A DNA stretch of 40,147 bases, taken from Acidobacteriota bacterium (GTDB lineage: Bacteria; Acidobacteriota; Aminicenantia; UBA2199). Position 1 is the first letter of the stretch. Each line of letters starts with the position of its first letter. Of this stretch, positions 1-9,269 are shown piece after piece. The notes beneath the pieces are model-generated. The model saw nothing but the letters and a program-made list of their open reading frames with translations, was not told where the DNA came from and searched no databases. A program made the position numbers and the translations under genes. The stretch lies in the NCBI GenBank assembly GCA_025456205.1, contig JALOLA010000009.1:1-40147 (forward strand), written 5' to 3'.

Positions 1-372
<372 letters not shown>

Positions 373-458
373 TTAAAGACCGTTCCAGCGAAGGCGTTGA
401 TGGCTTCATGGGGAAGCTCAATATAAGCAGAAGCGGCGGGAATTGTCAACTGGCCGCC

Positions 459-487
459 TTGACAAACAGCGAAAAAAAAACTATTAA
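459..487 (+). promoter_or_regulatory. Putative sigma-70 promoter TTGACA-N17-TATTAA upstream of plsC-like gene
   Basis: ttgaca at 459-464, 17-nt spacer, tattaa at 482-487. Confidence 0.5.
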
Positions 488-1206
488 TGGGAGGCATGCG
501 CCTCACCCGTAACATCCTGGCTTCCCTGCTGGCCTTCCTGCTTATTTTGCTCCTGTTCCTCCCCGTCTGGTTCATCTCCGGCATCTGCCGCCGGGAGGCG
601 TTCATCTATTCCTCGGCCCGCCTGGTGATCGGCGCCGCCGTGCGCGTGCTGGGCGTGCGGACGGTCGTCCGCGGCCTGGATGCCGTCGACCTCTCCCGGC
701 CCCCGGTCATCATCAGCAACCACCTGTCGAACCTGGACGGGCCCCTGCTGGTCCTCGCCCTGCCGCTGAACCCGCGCGTCCTGATCAAGTCCGAGGCGCG
801 CCGCATCCCCTTGGTCGGCTGGGTCATGAAACTGGCCGGCTTCGTTTTCGTCGACCGCTCCAGCGCGCCGCGCCGTCAGGAAGCGCTTGCGGCGGCGGTC
901 GAGAGGATCACCCGCGCGCGCTGTCCGTTCCTTGTCTTTCCCGAGGGCACGCGCAGCCGCGACGGCGTCACCCGCCCGTTCAAGCGCGGGGGCTTCCTCA
1001 TCGCCCGCCGCGCCGGCGTGCCGGTGCTGCCGGTACGGATCTCGGGGACGCAGCGCCTGCTGCCGCCGGGTCGGGCGACCTGCGCCGCCGGCACGGTCTT
1101 CATCGACGTTTTCCCCCTCGTGGACCCGGGCCAGGTCGCCGAGAGCGAGCTGCCCGGGCTTATCCGCGGCCTGCAGCAAAAATTATATACGGAAGAAAAA
1201 GCATGA
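487..1206 (+). CDS. plsC: 1-acyl-sn-glycerol-3-phosphate acyltransferase family protein (start may be ATG at 496)
   Basis: N-terminal TM, NHLSNLDGP acyltransferase motif I variant, FPEGTRSRDG motif III. Confidence 0.85.
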   Translation: MGGMRLTRNILASLLAFLLILLLFLPVWFISGICRREAFIYSSARLVIGAAVRVLGVRTVVRGLDAVDLSRPPVIISNHLSNLDGPLLVLALPLNPRVLIKSEARRIPLVGWVMKLAGFVFVDRSSAPRRQEALAAAVERITRARCPFLVFPEGTRSRDGVTRPFKRGGFLIARRAGVPVLPVRISGTQRLLPPGRATCAAGTVFIDVFPLVDPGQVAESELPGLIRGLQQKLYTEEKA

Positions 1207-1781
1207 GCATCATCGATCCCGAGAAGATCCGTCTGCGCTCGCGGCTGCTGGCCTCGCTTAACGAGGACGGGCAACTGGCCCGGGCGATCGACCTGCTGGC
1301 GACGGCGCTGGAGAAGGGCGGCAAGGCGCTGCTGTTCGGCAACGGCGGATCGGCCACCCAGTCCTCGCACTTCGCCGCCGAACTGGTCAACAAGTTCTAC
1401 TTCCGCCGTCCCGCCCTGCCGGCCCTGGCCCTGGCCTCCGACATGGCCACCCTGACCTCCATCGCCAACGACGAGGAGTACCGCGCGATCTTCGCGCGCC
1501 AGGTCGAGGCCTTCGGCCGCCCCGGCGACGTGGCGCTGGGCCTGACCACCAGCGGCACCTCGGCGAACGTCCTACTGGGGCTGGCCAAGGCGCGGGAGCT
1601 GGGGCTGGTCACCATCGCCCTGGCCGGCAGCCGCCTGCAGGACCTGCAGGCCATTCCCGTGGACGCGCTGGTCGCCGTCGCCAGCGACGACACGCCGACC
1701 ATTCAGGAAATGCACCTCTTCGCGCTGCACGCCATGGCCGCCGCAATCGAAAAAAAAATATTTGGAGGAAATCATGGTTGA
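1203..1781 (+). CDS. gmhA: SIS-domain sugar isomerase, phosphoheptose isomerase-like
   Basis: FGNGGSATQSSHFAAELVNKF, LGLTTSGTSANVL, TPTIQEMHLFALHAM; ATGA overlap with upstream gene. Confidence 0.85.
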   Translation: MSIIDPEKIRLRSRLLASLNEDGQLARAIDLLATALEKGGKALLFGNGGSATQSSHFAAELVNKFYFRRPALPALALASDMATLTSIANDEEYRAIFARQVEAFGRPGDVALGLTTSGTSANVLLGLAKARELGLVTIALAGSRLQDLQAIPVDALVAVASDDTPTIQEMHLFALHAMAAAIEKKIFGGNHG

Positions 1782-2961
1782 ACTGTCCGCCCGGGTGAAA
1801 ACGATGACCAGCTCCCCGACCCTGAAGCTGGTGCAGATCAAGAAACAGCTGCAGGCACAGGGAAAGGTCATTCTCGACTTCGGCGCCGGCGAGCCCGATT
1901 TTCCCACTCCGGAGAACATCAAGAACGCCGGCGTGGAAGCCATCCAGAAGGATTTCACCAAGTATACTCCCACCTCGGGCATCGCCGAGCTGAAAAAGGC
2001 CATCCGCACCGCCTACCTGGCCGAGCAGGATTACGAGGCCAAGGACGCCCAGATCGTGGTCTCGCCGGGAAGCAAGTACGGGCTGTTCATCCTGCTGCAG
2101 GCCGTCATCGACCCCGGCGACGAGGTGATCGTGCCCCTGCCCTACTGGGTGTCCTACCCGGAGATGGTGAAATTCTGCGGCGGCGCCGTCGTCTTCGCCG
2201 ACCACCTGAAAGCGCAGCCCGCCTTCGAGCTCACTGCGGCCTCCTTCATCTCGCGCTGCACTCCCCGCACCAAGGCCGTGATTGTGAACTCTCCCTCCAA
2301 TCCCACCGGCATGGTCATGAAGGGCGAGGAGCTGGCCGAGCTGATCGCCTTCTTCCACAAGAAGAACATCCTGGTCATTGTCGACGACTGCTACCGCAAG
2401 ATCATGTACGGCGCGGGCAAATACCCGCCGCCGCTGAAGCTGGTGCCGGCAGCCCACGAGCACGTGGCCGTGGTCAGCTCGCTTTCCAAGACCTATGCCA
2501 TGACCGGCTGGCGACTCGGCTACACCATCGTCTCCGAGGCCCTGGCCGCGGCCATGACCAAGGTGCAGGAGCATTCGACGTCCAATCCCTGCTCGATCTC
2601 GCAGAAAGCGGCCGTCGAGGCCCTGGCCGGGGACCAGGGCGCCGTGCTGGCCATGGTGGAGGAGTACCGCCGGCGCCGCGACTATTTCGCCAAGCGCGTC
2701 GACGAGATCGGGCGCATCGCCTATGCCCTGCCTGACGGCGCCTTTTACTTTTTTGCCGACTTCTCGCATTACATCCGCCGCAAGAAATTCCAGGACGATA
2801 ACCAGCTGGCCATGGATATCCTCGAGAAATTGAACATCATCCTGGTGCCGGGCTCCGCTTTCGGCGCCCCCGATCACCTGCGCATCTCCTACGCCACGTC
2901 CATGCAGGATATCCGCGCGGGCCTGGACAAGCTGGAGGCCTACCTGCGCCATGACGGCTAG
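1774..2961 (+). CDS. Class I/II PLP-dependent aminotransferase, aspartate aminotransferase-like
   Basis: FGAGEPDFPTPENIK, NSPSNPTGMV, SLSKTYAMTGWRLGY (PLP lysine region); GGAGG upstream of ATG 1774; overlaps upstream stop by 8 nt. Confidence 0.9.
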   Translation: MVELSARVKTMTSSPTLKLVQIKKQLQAQGKVILDFGAGEPDFPTPENIKNAGVEAIQKDFTKYTPTSGIAELKKAIRTAYLAEQDYEAKDAQIVVSPGSKYGLFILLQAVIDPGDEVIVPLPYWVSYPEMVKFCGGAVVFADHLKAQPAFELTAASFISRCTPRTKAVIVNSPSNPTGMVMKGEELAELIAFFHKKNILVIVDDCYRKIMYGAGKYPPPLKLVPAAHEHVAVVSSLSKTYAMTGWRLGYTIVSEALAAAMTKVQEHSTSNPCSISQKAAVEALAGDQGAVLAMVEEYRRRRDYFAKRVDEIGRIAYALPDGAFYFFADFSHYIRRKKFQDDNQLAMDILEKLNIILVPGSAFGAPDHLRISYATSMQDIRAGLDKLEAYLRHDG

Positions 2962-3015
2962 CGTCATGGGTCGCCTCGGAGGTCGGGCCGGGGCCTGGTC
3001 AGGCGGAGAGAGCTG

Positions 3016-4683
3016 ATGGTGCTCGACTACAAGGACGTTTCATTCTCCTTCCAGGACCGCAAGCTGCGCCGGCGCCGGCGGCTGCTTTGGCTGCTGCTGC
3101 TGGCACTGCTGCTGCTGGCCGCCTGGCTCGGCTTGCGTTGCCTGAAGGCCCGGGCGGCCGTGGCGCGTATCGAGGACCTGCTGCTGGCGGGGCGCCAGGA
3201 CCAGGCCGAAACGCTGCTGCAGGATGCGGCCTCGCCCCTGTTCCAGCGCGGGAATTTTCGTGAGTTGCAGGCGCTGAGCGAGCTTTTTCGCGGGCGGCTC
3301 CCGGAAGCCGCTGTCCGCTTCGCCGAACTGCGCCGGCGCGGCTTATCGACAACGCTGCGCTCCGGCCGGCTGCTCGCCCATTTTTTCGACCGCGGCGAAT
3401 ATGACAAACTGGACCTTTACTCCTCCCACCTGCTGCCCGGGGGAGGCGACCAGGTCCGCTGGTTCCACGCCCTGTGCCGGGCCGCTTTTCTGGACGCGGA
3501 CGCTGCCGAAAAAGCCCTGGCCGGCCTTTCCGCGACTTATCGCCGGGCGAACGGCAAGGCCGTGGACATGCTCTCCCGCTTCAGTGGCTCTCTGCGCTCG
3601 GGGCGGGTCGATTATGTCTTTGACCGCAATGATGTGCCCCTGGCGTATTTCGACCTCCAACGCCGGGCCAGCCGTTCGCTCCTGCCGGGCATGGATTTCG
3701 CCGCTTTCGAGGCGCAGTTCAAGAAGGGAGCCCGCTTTTTCCACCTGACCCTCGACGGCGGGCTGCAGCGCAGGATCGACCGCCTGTTCCAGGGCCATGC
3801 CGGGACCCTGGTCCTGCTGGACCTCCCGGGCAGCGCCATCGCCGCCGCCTATTCCAAGCCCGGGGCGGGAAAACCGGCGGATGCCGCCTTCAGTGAGCGC
3901 TACGAGCCCGGCTCCATCGTCAAGCTCGTCTCCCTCCTGGCCTACCTGCGCCGCGGCGGGGACGGGATCTTCCCCATGGAATGCCCGGGCCATCTCGCCG
4001 TGGATGGCGGGATCATCTATGACCTGGAGCGGCATGGCCTGGTGCGGGATGTCTCCCAGGCCCTGGCCAGGTCCTGCAATGTCGGCTTTGCCCGCATGGG
4101 CCTGGCGGTCGGCCGGTCGGGGTTGACCGAGCTGCTGCAGCGCTTCTTTTTCAACGCCCCCGCATTCAGCGACCGGTTCCTCGCGTTCCGGACGGGCAGG
4201 TTCGCCAGCGGCGGCGAAGCCGCGCTGGCCCGCCTGGCGGCCGGCCTGGACGGGGTCACCCTGACCACGCTGCACGGCGCCGTTCTGGCGGCGGTTTTCG
4301 CCCAGAACGGGCTGCACTTTCCGCCCTTCCTGATCGACGACACCAAGAACCTCCTTGGCCTCGGCATCTACCGCCACGATCCCCGGCCGCTGCGGCTGCT
4401 GTCCGATGACCCCGGTTTTCTGCGCGTGAAAAAAGCCATGGCGGCGGTCGTGGAGGACGATAAGGGCACCGGACGCCGGCTGGCCGGTTCTGTCCCGCGC
4501 CTGGCCGTCAAGACCGGGACCGCTCCAGGCAAGGCGGGGAAGCTGGACGCGATCCTCATCGGCTTCTTTCCCTATGACGACCCCCGTTATGCGTTCGCCT
4601 TCAGGCTGGAAGGAGCGGGCCGGGCCGAGCTCCGGGGTGTGTTCTTCCTGCAGGAGCTGCTCAAGCTCCTTTATCCGCGATAA
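3016..4683 (+). CDS. Membrane-anchored penicillin-binding transpeptidase domain protein (no glycosyltransferase domain seen)
   Basis: N-terminal TM (LLWLLLLALLLLAAWLGL); SxxK in YEPGSIVKL, SxN in ARSCNVGFARMG, KTGT in LAVKTGTAPGKAG. Confidence 0.75.
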   Translation: MVLDYKDVSFSFQDRKLRRRRRLLWLLLLALLLLAAWLGLRCLKARAAVARIEDLLLAGRQDQAETLLQDAASPLFQRGNFRELQALSELFRGRLPEAAVRFAELRRRGLSTTLRSGRLLAHFFDRGEYDKLDLYSSHLLPGGGDQVRWFHALCRAAFLDADAAEKALAGLSATYRRANGKAVDMLSRFSGSLRSGRVDYVFDRNDVPLAYFDLQRRASRSLLPGMDFAAFEAQFKKGARFFHLTLDGGLQRRIDRLFQGHAGTLVLLDLPGSAIAAAYSKPGAGKPADAAFSERYEPGSIVKLVSLLAYLRRGGDGIFPMECPGHLAVDGGIIYDLERHGLVRDVSQALARSCNVGFARMGLAVGRSGLTELLQRFFFNAPAFSDRFLAFRTGRFASGGEAALARLAAGLDGVTLTTLHGAVLAAVFAQNGLHFPPFLIDDTKNLLGLGIYRHDPRPLRLLSDDPGFLRVKKAMAAVVEDDKGTGRRLAGSVPRLAVKTGTAPGKAGKLDAILIGFFPYDDPRYAFAFRLEGAGRAELRGVFFLQELLKLLYPR

Positions 4684-4684
4684 C

Positions 4685-6208
4685 ATGAAGCGACGGACGA
4701 TCTTCCTCGCCCTGCATCTGCTGGCAGCCGGCCTGGCGGCCAGGACGCTGGTGCTGCCCCTGGCCGTCGACACGCAGAACCACCTCTCGCACCAGTGGCT
4801 GGGCAAGGCGGTCTCCTATTTCCTGATCGCCGGGCTCGGGCAGAACGGGCTGCCGGTGAGCGAGGAAGAGGAGGTCCAGGCGCTCCTGAACCGCAACCTG
4901 GTCCGCTTCCCCTTCGACATCACCAAGGCCACGGCCCTGGTCCTGGCCGGCGAGAGCGGGGCCGAGCGGCTGCTGTGGGGCAAGATCCTTCACAGTGACA
5001 GGAAATCGGCGCCGTTGCAGGTCCAGCTTTTCCTCATCGAAACCAGGGAACCGCGCCAGCGGCTGTTGCCCCTGGTCAAGGGGAACTTCGCCGACATGTT
5101 CAAGCTCCAGGAGGAGCTGCTGCGCCACGTGGTCGGGACCCTCGCCCCCGGGCGGCGGGATATCGCCATGCCGCAGCTGAACATGGCGCTGCCGGAGTAC
5201 GAGAAACTCATCAAGAGCCTGCTGCTGGGCGATGCCGGCAAGAAGCTCGAGCTCCTGCTGCCGGCGCCGGGAGCGGCGATCCGCTCCGACTTCGTTCATT
5301 TCGAGCTGGCCAAGGCCTGCCTGGAAAAGCGCGACCTGGGCGCCTGCCGCACGTACCTGGAGCGCATGACCGATGCGCCGTTCTTCAGGGACCGCAAGGA
5401 TTTCCTGCTCGCCCTCGTCGATCATGCCGCCGGCGACGCCGACGCGGCCTTGAACCGCTTCATCCGCCTGCAGCAGCGCAACGCGTTCCCGGTCCCCACC
5501 CACAACAACCTGGGCGCCATCTACCTGGCCAGGGGCGAATTTTCCCTTTCCGAGAAGTGCCTGCGCTATGCCCTTTACCTGCGCCGGGACCCCGGCATCC
5601 TCGCCAACCTGGTCCTGCTGCTGCGGGCCATGGGGCGGGACGGGGCGGCGCAGCAGGAATTGACCGGGGCGCTGCGGCTCTTTCCCGAGGACGAGGGCCT
5701 GCGCACGCTGTTCGCCGCCTCCGTGGCCGCCGCCGAGAACCGCGAGGCGCTCGGCCAGGCCTTCCGGGATTTCGTCGCCCTGCCCCTGCCCGGTGAGAGC
5801 GTCCCCGTCGTTGAGGCCCGGCTCATGGGAGCCTTCGGCGACGGGGCCGCGGCCGGCGCCGACGCGCCGCTGAACCTCGCCTACATCGAGGCCCGCAACT
5901 TTTTCCTGGAGAACGATCTCGAGGCGGCCGCGCCAAAGGCCGAGGAAGCCATGGAGCGCAATCCCTTCGAGTTCGAGAACAATCACCTGCTGGCCCTGCT
6001 CTTTCTGCAGAAGCAGCAGGTCGTCCAGGCGGACATCTATGCGCAGAGCGCGCTGTTCCTGGCGGAGACCCTGGACAACTACCTGCTGCTGCTCAAGATC
6101 CAGCAGGCCGGGATGGACCGCGAGCGCTTCCGCAAGACCCTGGCCCTGGCCCTGCGCAAGTTCCCGCAGAATCCCGAGCTGCTCAGGCTGGGCGGCCGCG
6201 GCCGCTGA
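4685..6208 (+). CDS. TPR-repeat protein
   Basis: Track ORF begins at 4574 inside the upstream gene; ATG 4685 (MKRRTIFLALHLLAAGLAARTLVLPLA) follows its stop immediately. TPR-like stretches such as THNNLGAIYLARGEFSLSEKCLRYALYLRRDP. Confidence 0.65.
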   Translation: MKRRTIFLALHLLAAGLAARTLVLPLAVDTQNHLSHQWLGKAVSYFLIAGLGQNGLPVSEEEEVQALLNRNLVRFPFDITKATALVLAGESGAERLLWGKILHSDRKSAPLQVQLFLIETREPRQRLLPLVKGNFADMFKLQEELLRHVVGTLAPGRRDIAMPQLNMALPEYEKLIKSLLLGDAGKKLELLLPAPGAAIRSDFVHFELAKACLEKRDLGACRTYLERMTDAPFFRDRKDFLLALVDHAAGDADAALNRFIRLQQRNAFPVPTHNNLGAIYLARGEFSLSEKCLRYALYLRRDPGILANLVLLLRAMGRDGAAQQELTGALRLFPEDEGLRTLFAASVAAAENREALGQAFRDFVALPLPGESVPVVEARLMGAFGDGAAAGADAPLNLAYIEARNFFLENDLEAAAPKAEEAMERNPFEFENNHLLALLFLQKQQVVQADIYAQSALFLAETLDNYLLLLKIQQAGMDRERFRKTLALALRKFPQNPELLRLGGRGR

Positions 6209-6234
6209 AGGGGCGCCGATAGCGGCGAGCGCCC

Positions 6235-7044
6235 ATGATCGTCAGCGTGTCGCGCCGCTGCGACATCCCGGCTTTTTCCGGAGACGGATTCATGGAGCGC
6301 TTGCGCGCCGGCGAAGTCGTTGTCGCCAACCCCTTCCGTCCGGGCCCGGGCCGGCGCATCAGCCTCAAAAGGGAGGATGTCGACGCCTTTGTTTTCTGGA
6401 GCCGCGACCCGCGGCCGTTCCTGCGCCACCTGCCGGAGATCGATCGTTGCGGCTGTCCCTATTATTTCCTGCTGACGGTGACCGGCTATTCCCGGCTGCT
6501 GGAGCCGGCAACCCCCGGCAGCGATGAGGCCCTGGGCTTTTTTCGCGAGCTGGCGGCCCGGCTCACGCGCGGGCGCGTCATCTGGCGCTACGACCCGGTG
6601 ATCTTCACGCCGGGCACCGGCGCCGGGTTCCATGAGGAAAATTTTTCCCGGCTGGCCCGGCTCCTGGCCCCGTTCGCCTTCCGCGTGATCGTCAGCTTTT
6701 TCGACCCGTACGCCAGGGCCCTGCGCCGGCTGCGAAAGGCGGGGATCGCTGCCGAAGCGGCTGCCGGCACGCCCGAACAGCAGGCCGGGCTGCTCGAGCG
6801 CTTCGCCGCCGTCGCCGCCGCGGAGGGGCTGGAGATCCAGAGCTGCGCCGAGCCTGAGCTCCCGGCGGTCGTCCCCGCCGGCAAATGCATCGATGAGAAA
6901 TTGTTGAACGAGGTTTTCGGGCTGAACCTTTCCTATCGCAAGGATCCCGGGCAGAGGAAGGCCTGCCTCTGCCAGCAGAGCGTCGATATCGGAGCTTACG
7001 GCACCTGCGGCCATGGTTGCCTCTATTGTTATGCCAGACGTTAG
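6235..7044 (+). CDS. DUF1848 family protein
   Basis: MIVSVSRRCDIPAF...VFWSRDPRPFL...IWRYDPVIFTP...RVIVSFFDPYARALRR...C-terminal CLCQQSVDIGAYGTCGHGCLYCYARR. Confidence 0.8.
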   Translation: MIVSVSRRCDIPAFSGDGFMERLRAGEVVVANPFRPGPGRRISLKREDVDAFVFWSRDPRPFLRHLPEIDRCGCPYYFLLTVTGYSRLLEPATPGSDEALGFFRELAARLTRGRVIWRYDPVIFTPGTGAGFHEENFSRLARLLAPFAFRVIVSFFDPYARALRRLRKAGIAAEAAAGTPEQQAGLLERFAAVAAAEGLEIQSCAEPELPAVVPAGKCIDEKLLNEVFGLNLSYRKDPGQRKACLCQQSVDIGAYGTCGHGCLYCYARR

Positions 7045-7128
7045 ACGTTAGACGTCAGACGCCAGCAAGAACAAGACAATTTCTGGAAAAAGAGGCAACA
7101 GCAAAAATGAAACATGAAGAAAAAGATG

Positions 7129-7134
7129 TATAAT
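7129..7134 (+). promoter_or_regulatory. Putative -10 element TATAAT upstream of nitroreductase-like gene
   Basis: tataat at 7129-7134, 30 nt before ATG 7164; no convincing -35. Confidence 0.35.
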
Positions 7135-7163
7135 CTTTCTGACTGGATCGCTGGAGGTGAAAG

Positions 7164-7937
7164 ATGGAGACAGGAAAGTTAAGTGAAGCGAAAAGGGCGG
7201 GACTCGGAGCTATCGCTCTCATCCTCGTCCTTTCCTCGGGCCTGCTGCCGGCCGGGGAGCTCCAGGCGATCAAGCTGAACCCGCCGGACCTGAAGCGCGG
7301 GCTGCCGTTGATGGCGGCGCTGGCGGCCAGGGCTTCGGCGCGCGACTATTCTGAGAAGGACCTGAGCCTGCAGGACCTCTCCGACCTGCTCTGGGCCGCC
7401 GACGGCATGAGCCGCCCGGCGGAGAACAAGAGCACTGCCCCTTCGGCGATGAATTCCCATGATATCCGCATCTATGTGTTCATGAAGGACGGCGCCTATC
7501 TGTACGATCCTCCCAGGCATGAGCTGCTCCCGCTCCTGGCCGGCGACTTCCGCTCGCAGATCATGATGGCCCGGCCGCCCCGGCCAGCGATCCCCGCTGC
7601 GGGCGTCCCGGCCGCTCCTCCCGCCGCTGCTCCTGCTGCTCCTCCCGTTCCCCCGGCGCCTCCTGCCGCGTCACCTCCGCCGCCGTCAGCCCCGCCCGTA
7701 GAGATCGTCCTGGTTTCCGACGGCGACCGCTTCACGCGCGGCGACCCCGAGCGCAAGTTCGAGTGGGGCGCCATCGATGCCGGCATCGTCTCGCAGAATA
7801 TTTCTCTTTTCTGCGCCGCCACCGGCTTGAAGACCCGGCCCAAAGCCTCGATGGACAAGGCCAGGATCAAGGAACTGCTCAAGCTGACCGCGGCGCAGGT
7901 CGTTTTCCTGAATCACCCGGTCGGCTACGCGAAATAG
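7164..7937 (+). CDS. Nitroreductase-like (SagB-type) exported protein with Pro/Ala-rich insert
   Basis: Signal-like N-terminus; ARASARDYSEKDLSLQDLSDLLWAADGMSRP, NSHDIRIYVF, EWGAIDAGIVSQNISLFCAATGL; GGAGG-like RBS. Confidence 0.75.
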   Translation: METGKLSEAKRAGLGAIALILVLSSGLLPAGELQAIKLNPPDLKRGLPLMAALAARASARDYSEKDLSLQDLSDLLWAADGMSRPAENKSTAPSAMNSHDIRIYVFMKDGAYLYDPPRHELLPLLAGDFRSQIMMARPPRPAIPAAGVPAAPPAAAPAAPPVPPAPPAASPPPPSAPPVEIVLVSDGDRFTRGDPERKFEWGAIDAGIVSQNISLFCAATGLKTRPKASMDKARIKELLKLTAAQVVFLNHPVGYAK

Positions 7938-7982
7938 CGGCCCTGGTCTAAACCCTGGAGCCGCGGTTGGCGTAACAATACC

Positions 7983-8010
7983 TTGCGCAAAACACCGGGA
8001 TGGCTATAAT
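7983..8010 (+). promoter_or_regulatory. Putative sigma-70 promoter TTGCGC-N16-TATAAT
   Basis: ttgcgc 7983-7988, tataat 8005-8010, 31 nt upstream of ATG 8042. Confidence 0.5.
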
Positions 8011-8041
8011 CAGTGAGTGTTCCGTCAACGGGAGGCGACAG

Positions 8042-9262
8042 ATGAAGAAAAATGGCTATCGATCGATCGAGCTGGAATCCAAGCTGGAGCGCCGTGATTT
8101 CCTCAAGATCGGCGGCGGCACCGTGCTGGGGGCGGGATTGCTGCTGGGCCGGCCGCCGCTGTTCGGCCAGGAGGCCGCCAAGCCCGAGACGCCCGCCAAG
8201 CCCAGGACCAACATCGACGAGGCCCTGGCCGTGCCGCGCACGTCGACCTCGCTGCCCGGGCTTTTCCCCGGCAAGGTCGTGGCGGTGAAGGACGCGCAGG
8301 CCATGAACGAGCAGGGGGTCGACGGCAAGGTCGTGGCCGCCATGTTCGCGAAGGGCATCCAGGCCCTCACCGGCAAGCCGTTGCCCGAGAGCTTCAAGAT
8401 GTTCTTCAGCAAGAACGATGTCGTCGGCATCAAGGTCAACCCGGTGGGCGCTGGTTTGATCTCCACCCGCCTGGAAGTGGTCGACGCCATCATCGCCTGG
8501 CTGAAGCAGGGCGGCCTGCCAGCGGCGAACATCGTCATCTGGGACCGTTTCGATTACATGCTGGCCGACGCCGGCTTCACCGCGGCGCGCTATCCGGGCA
8601 TCGCCATCGAGGGGCTGCAGACAATGGACGAGGCCGCCGCCGAAGGCAAGAACCCGGACGACAGCCGCTGGCTGGGCAAGGACGGCCGCCATGTCAGCGA
8701 GAAGAACTTCGACCTGGGCGCTTACTATTTCGCCGACGTCGAGGCGCCACAGGACAAGCCCTATCTCAACCAGCACGTGTTCAACGGCAAGTATTCCTAT
8801 TTCGGCAAGCTGCTGACGAAGCGGCTGACCAAGATCATCAATGTCCCGGTGTTCAAGAACACGGGCAACGGCGTTTCCATGGCCACCAAGAACCTCGGCT
8901 ACGGGGCCGTCTGCAATACCAGCCGCCTGCACCGCCCGCTGTTCTTCGACGTCTGCACCGAGGTGCTTGCCTTTCCCGTCATGCGCGACAAGCTGGTGCT
9001 CAATGTCAATGACGGCCTGCGCGCACAGTACGACGGCGGCCCGGGGCCGCTGGCCCAGGCCACCTGGTTTCTCAACACCCTGTATTTCGCCACCGACCCC
9101 TTTGCCCTGGACATGACCTGCCACAACCTTATCGTGCAGAAGCGCAAGGAGATGAAGGTGCAGGTGAACGAGCATCCGAAGTACAGCGAGTACCTGCGCT
9201 ACGCCGAGCGCCTGGGGCTGGGCGTCGCCGACCCGGCGAAGATCGCTTTCCTTCAGGCGTAG
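8042..9262 (+). CDS. Tat-signal DUF362-like protein
   Basis: Twin-arginine signal ERRDFLKIGGGTVLGAGLLLG; VGIKVNPVG, IVIWDRFDYMLADAG, NVPVFKNTGNGVSMATKNLGYGAVCN. Start chosen after GGGAGG; track start at 8000 overlaps the predicted -10. Confidence 0.7.
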   Translation: MKKNGYRSIELESKLERRDFLKIGGGTVLGAGLLLGRPPLFGQEAAKPETPAKPRTNIDEALAVPRTSTSLPGLFPGKVVAVKDAQAMNEQGVDGKVVAAMFAKGIQALTGKPLPESFKMFFSKNDVVGIKVNPVGAGLISTRLEVVDAIIAWLKQGGLPAANIVIWDRFDYMLADAGFTAARYPGIAIEGLQTMDEAAAEGKNPDDSRWLGKDGRHVSEKNFDLGAYYFADVEAPQDKPYLNQHVFNGKYSYFGKLLTKRLTKIINVPVFKNTGNGVSMATKNLGYGAVCNTSRLHRPLFFDVCTEVLAFPVMRDKLVLNVNDGLRAQYDGGPGPLAQATWFLNTLYFATDPFALDMTCHNLIVQKRKEMKVQVNEHPKYSEYLRYAERLGLGVADPAKIAFLQA

Positions 9263-9269
9263 GCGCCGG

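Noticed and set aside
1750-1758. A9 homopolymer near the end of the gmhA-like gene (possible transcriptional slippage)
   Set aside because: Frame is intact and lysine-encoding; no alternative product suggested by the downstream frames.
1609-2967. 452-aa minus-strand ORF opposite the aminotransferase
   Set aside because: Antisense shadow of a strongly supported PLP enzyme.
3343-4806. 487-aa minus-strand ORF opposite the PBP-like gene
   Set aside because: Antisense shadow; no domain signature, whereas the plus strand has an intact SxxK/SxN/KTGT triad.
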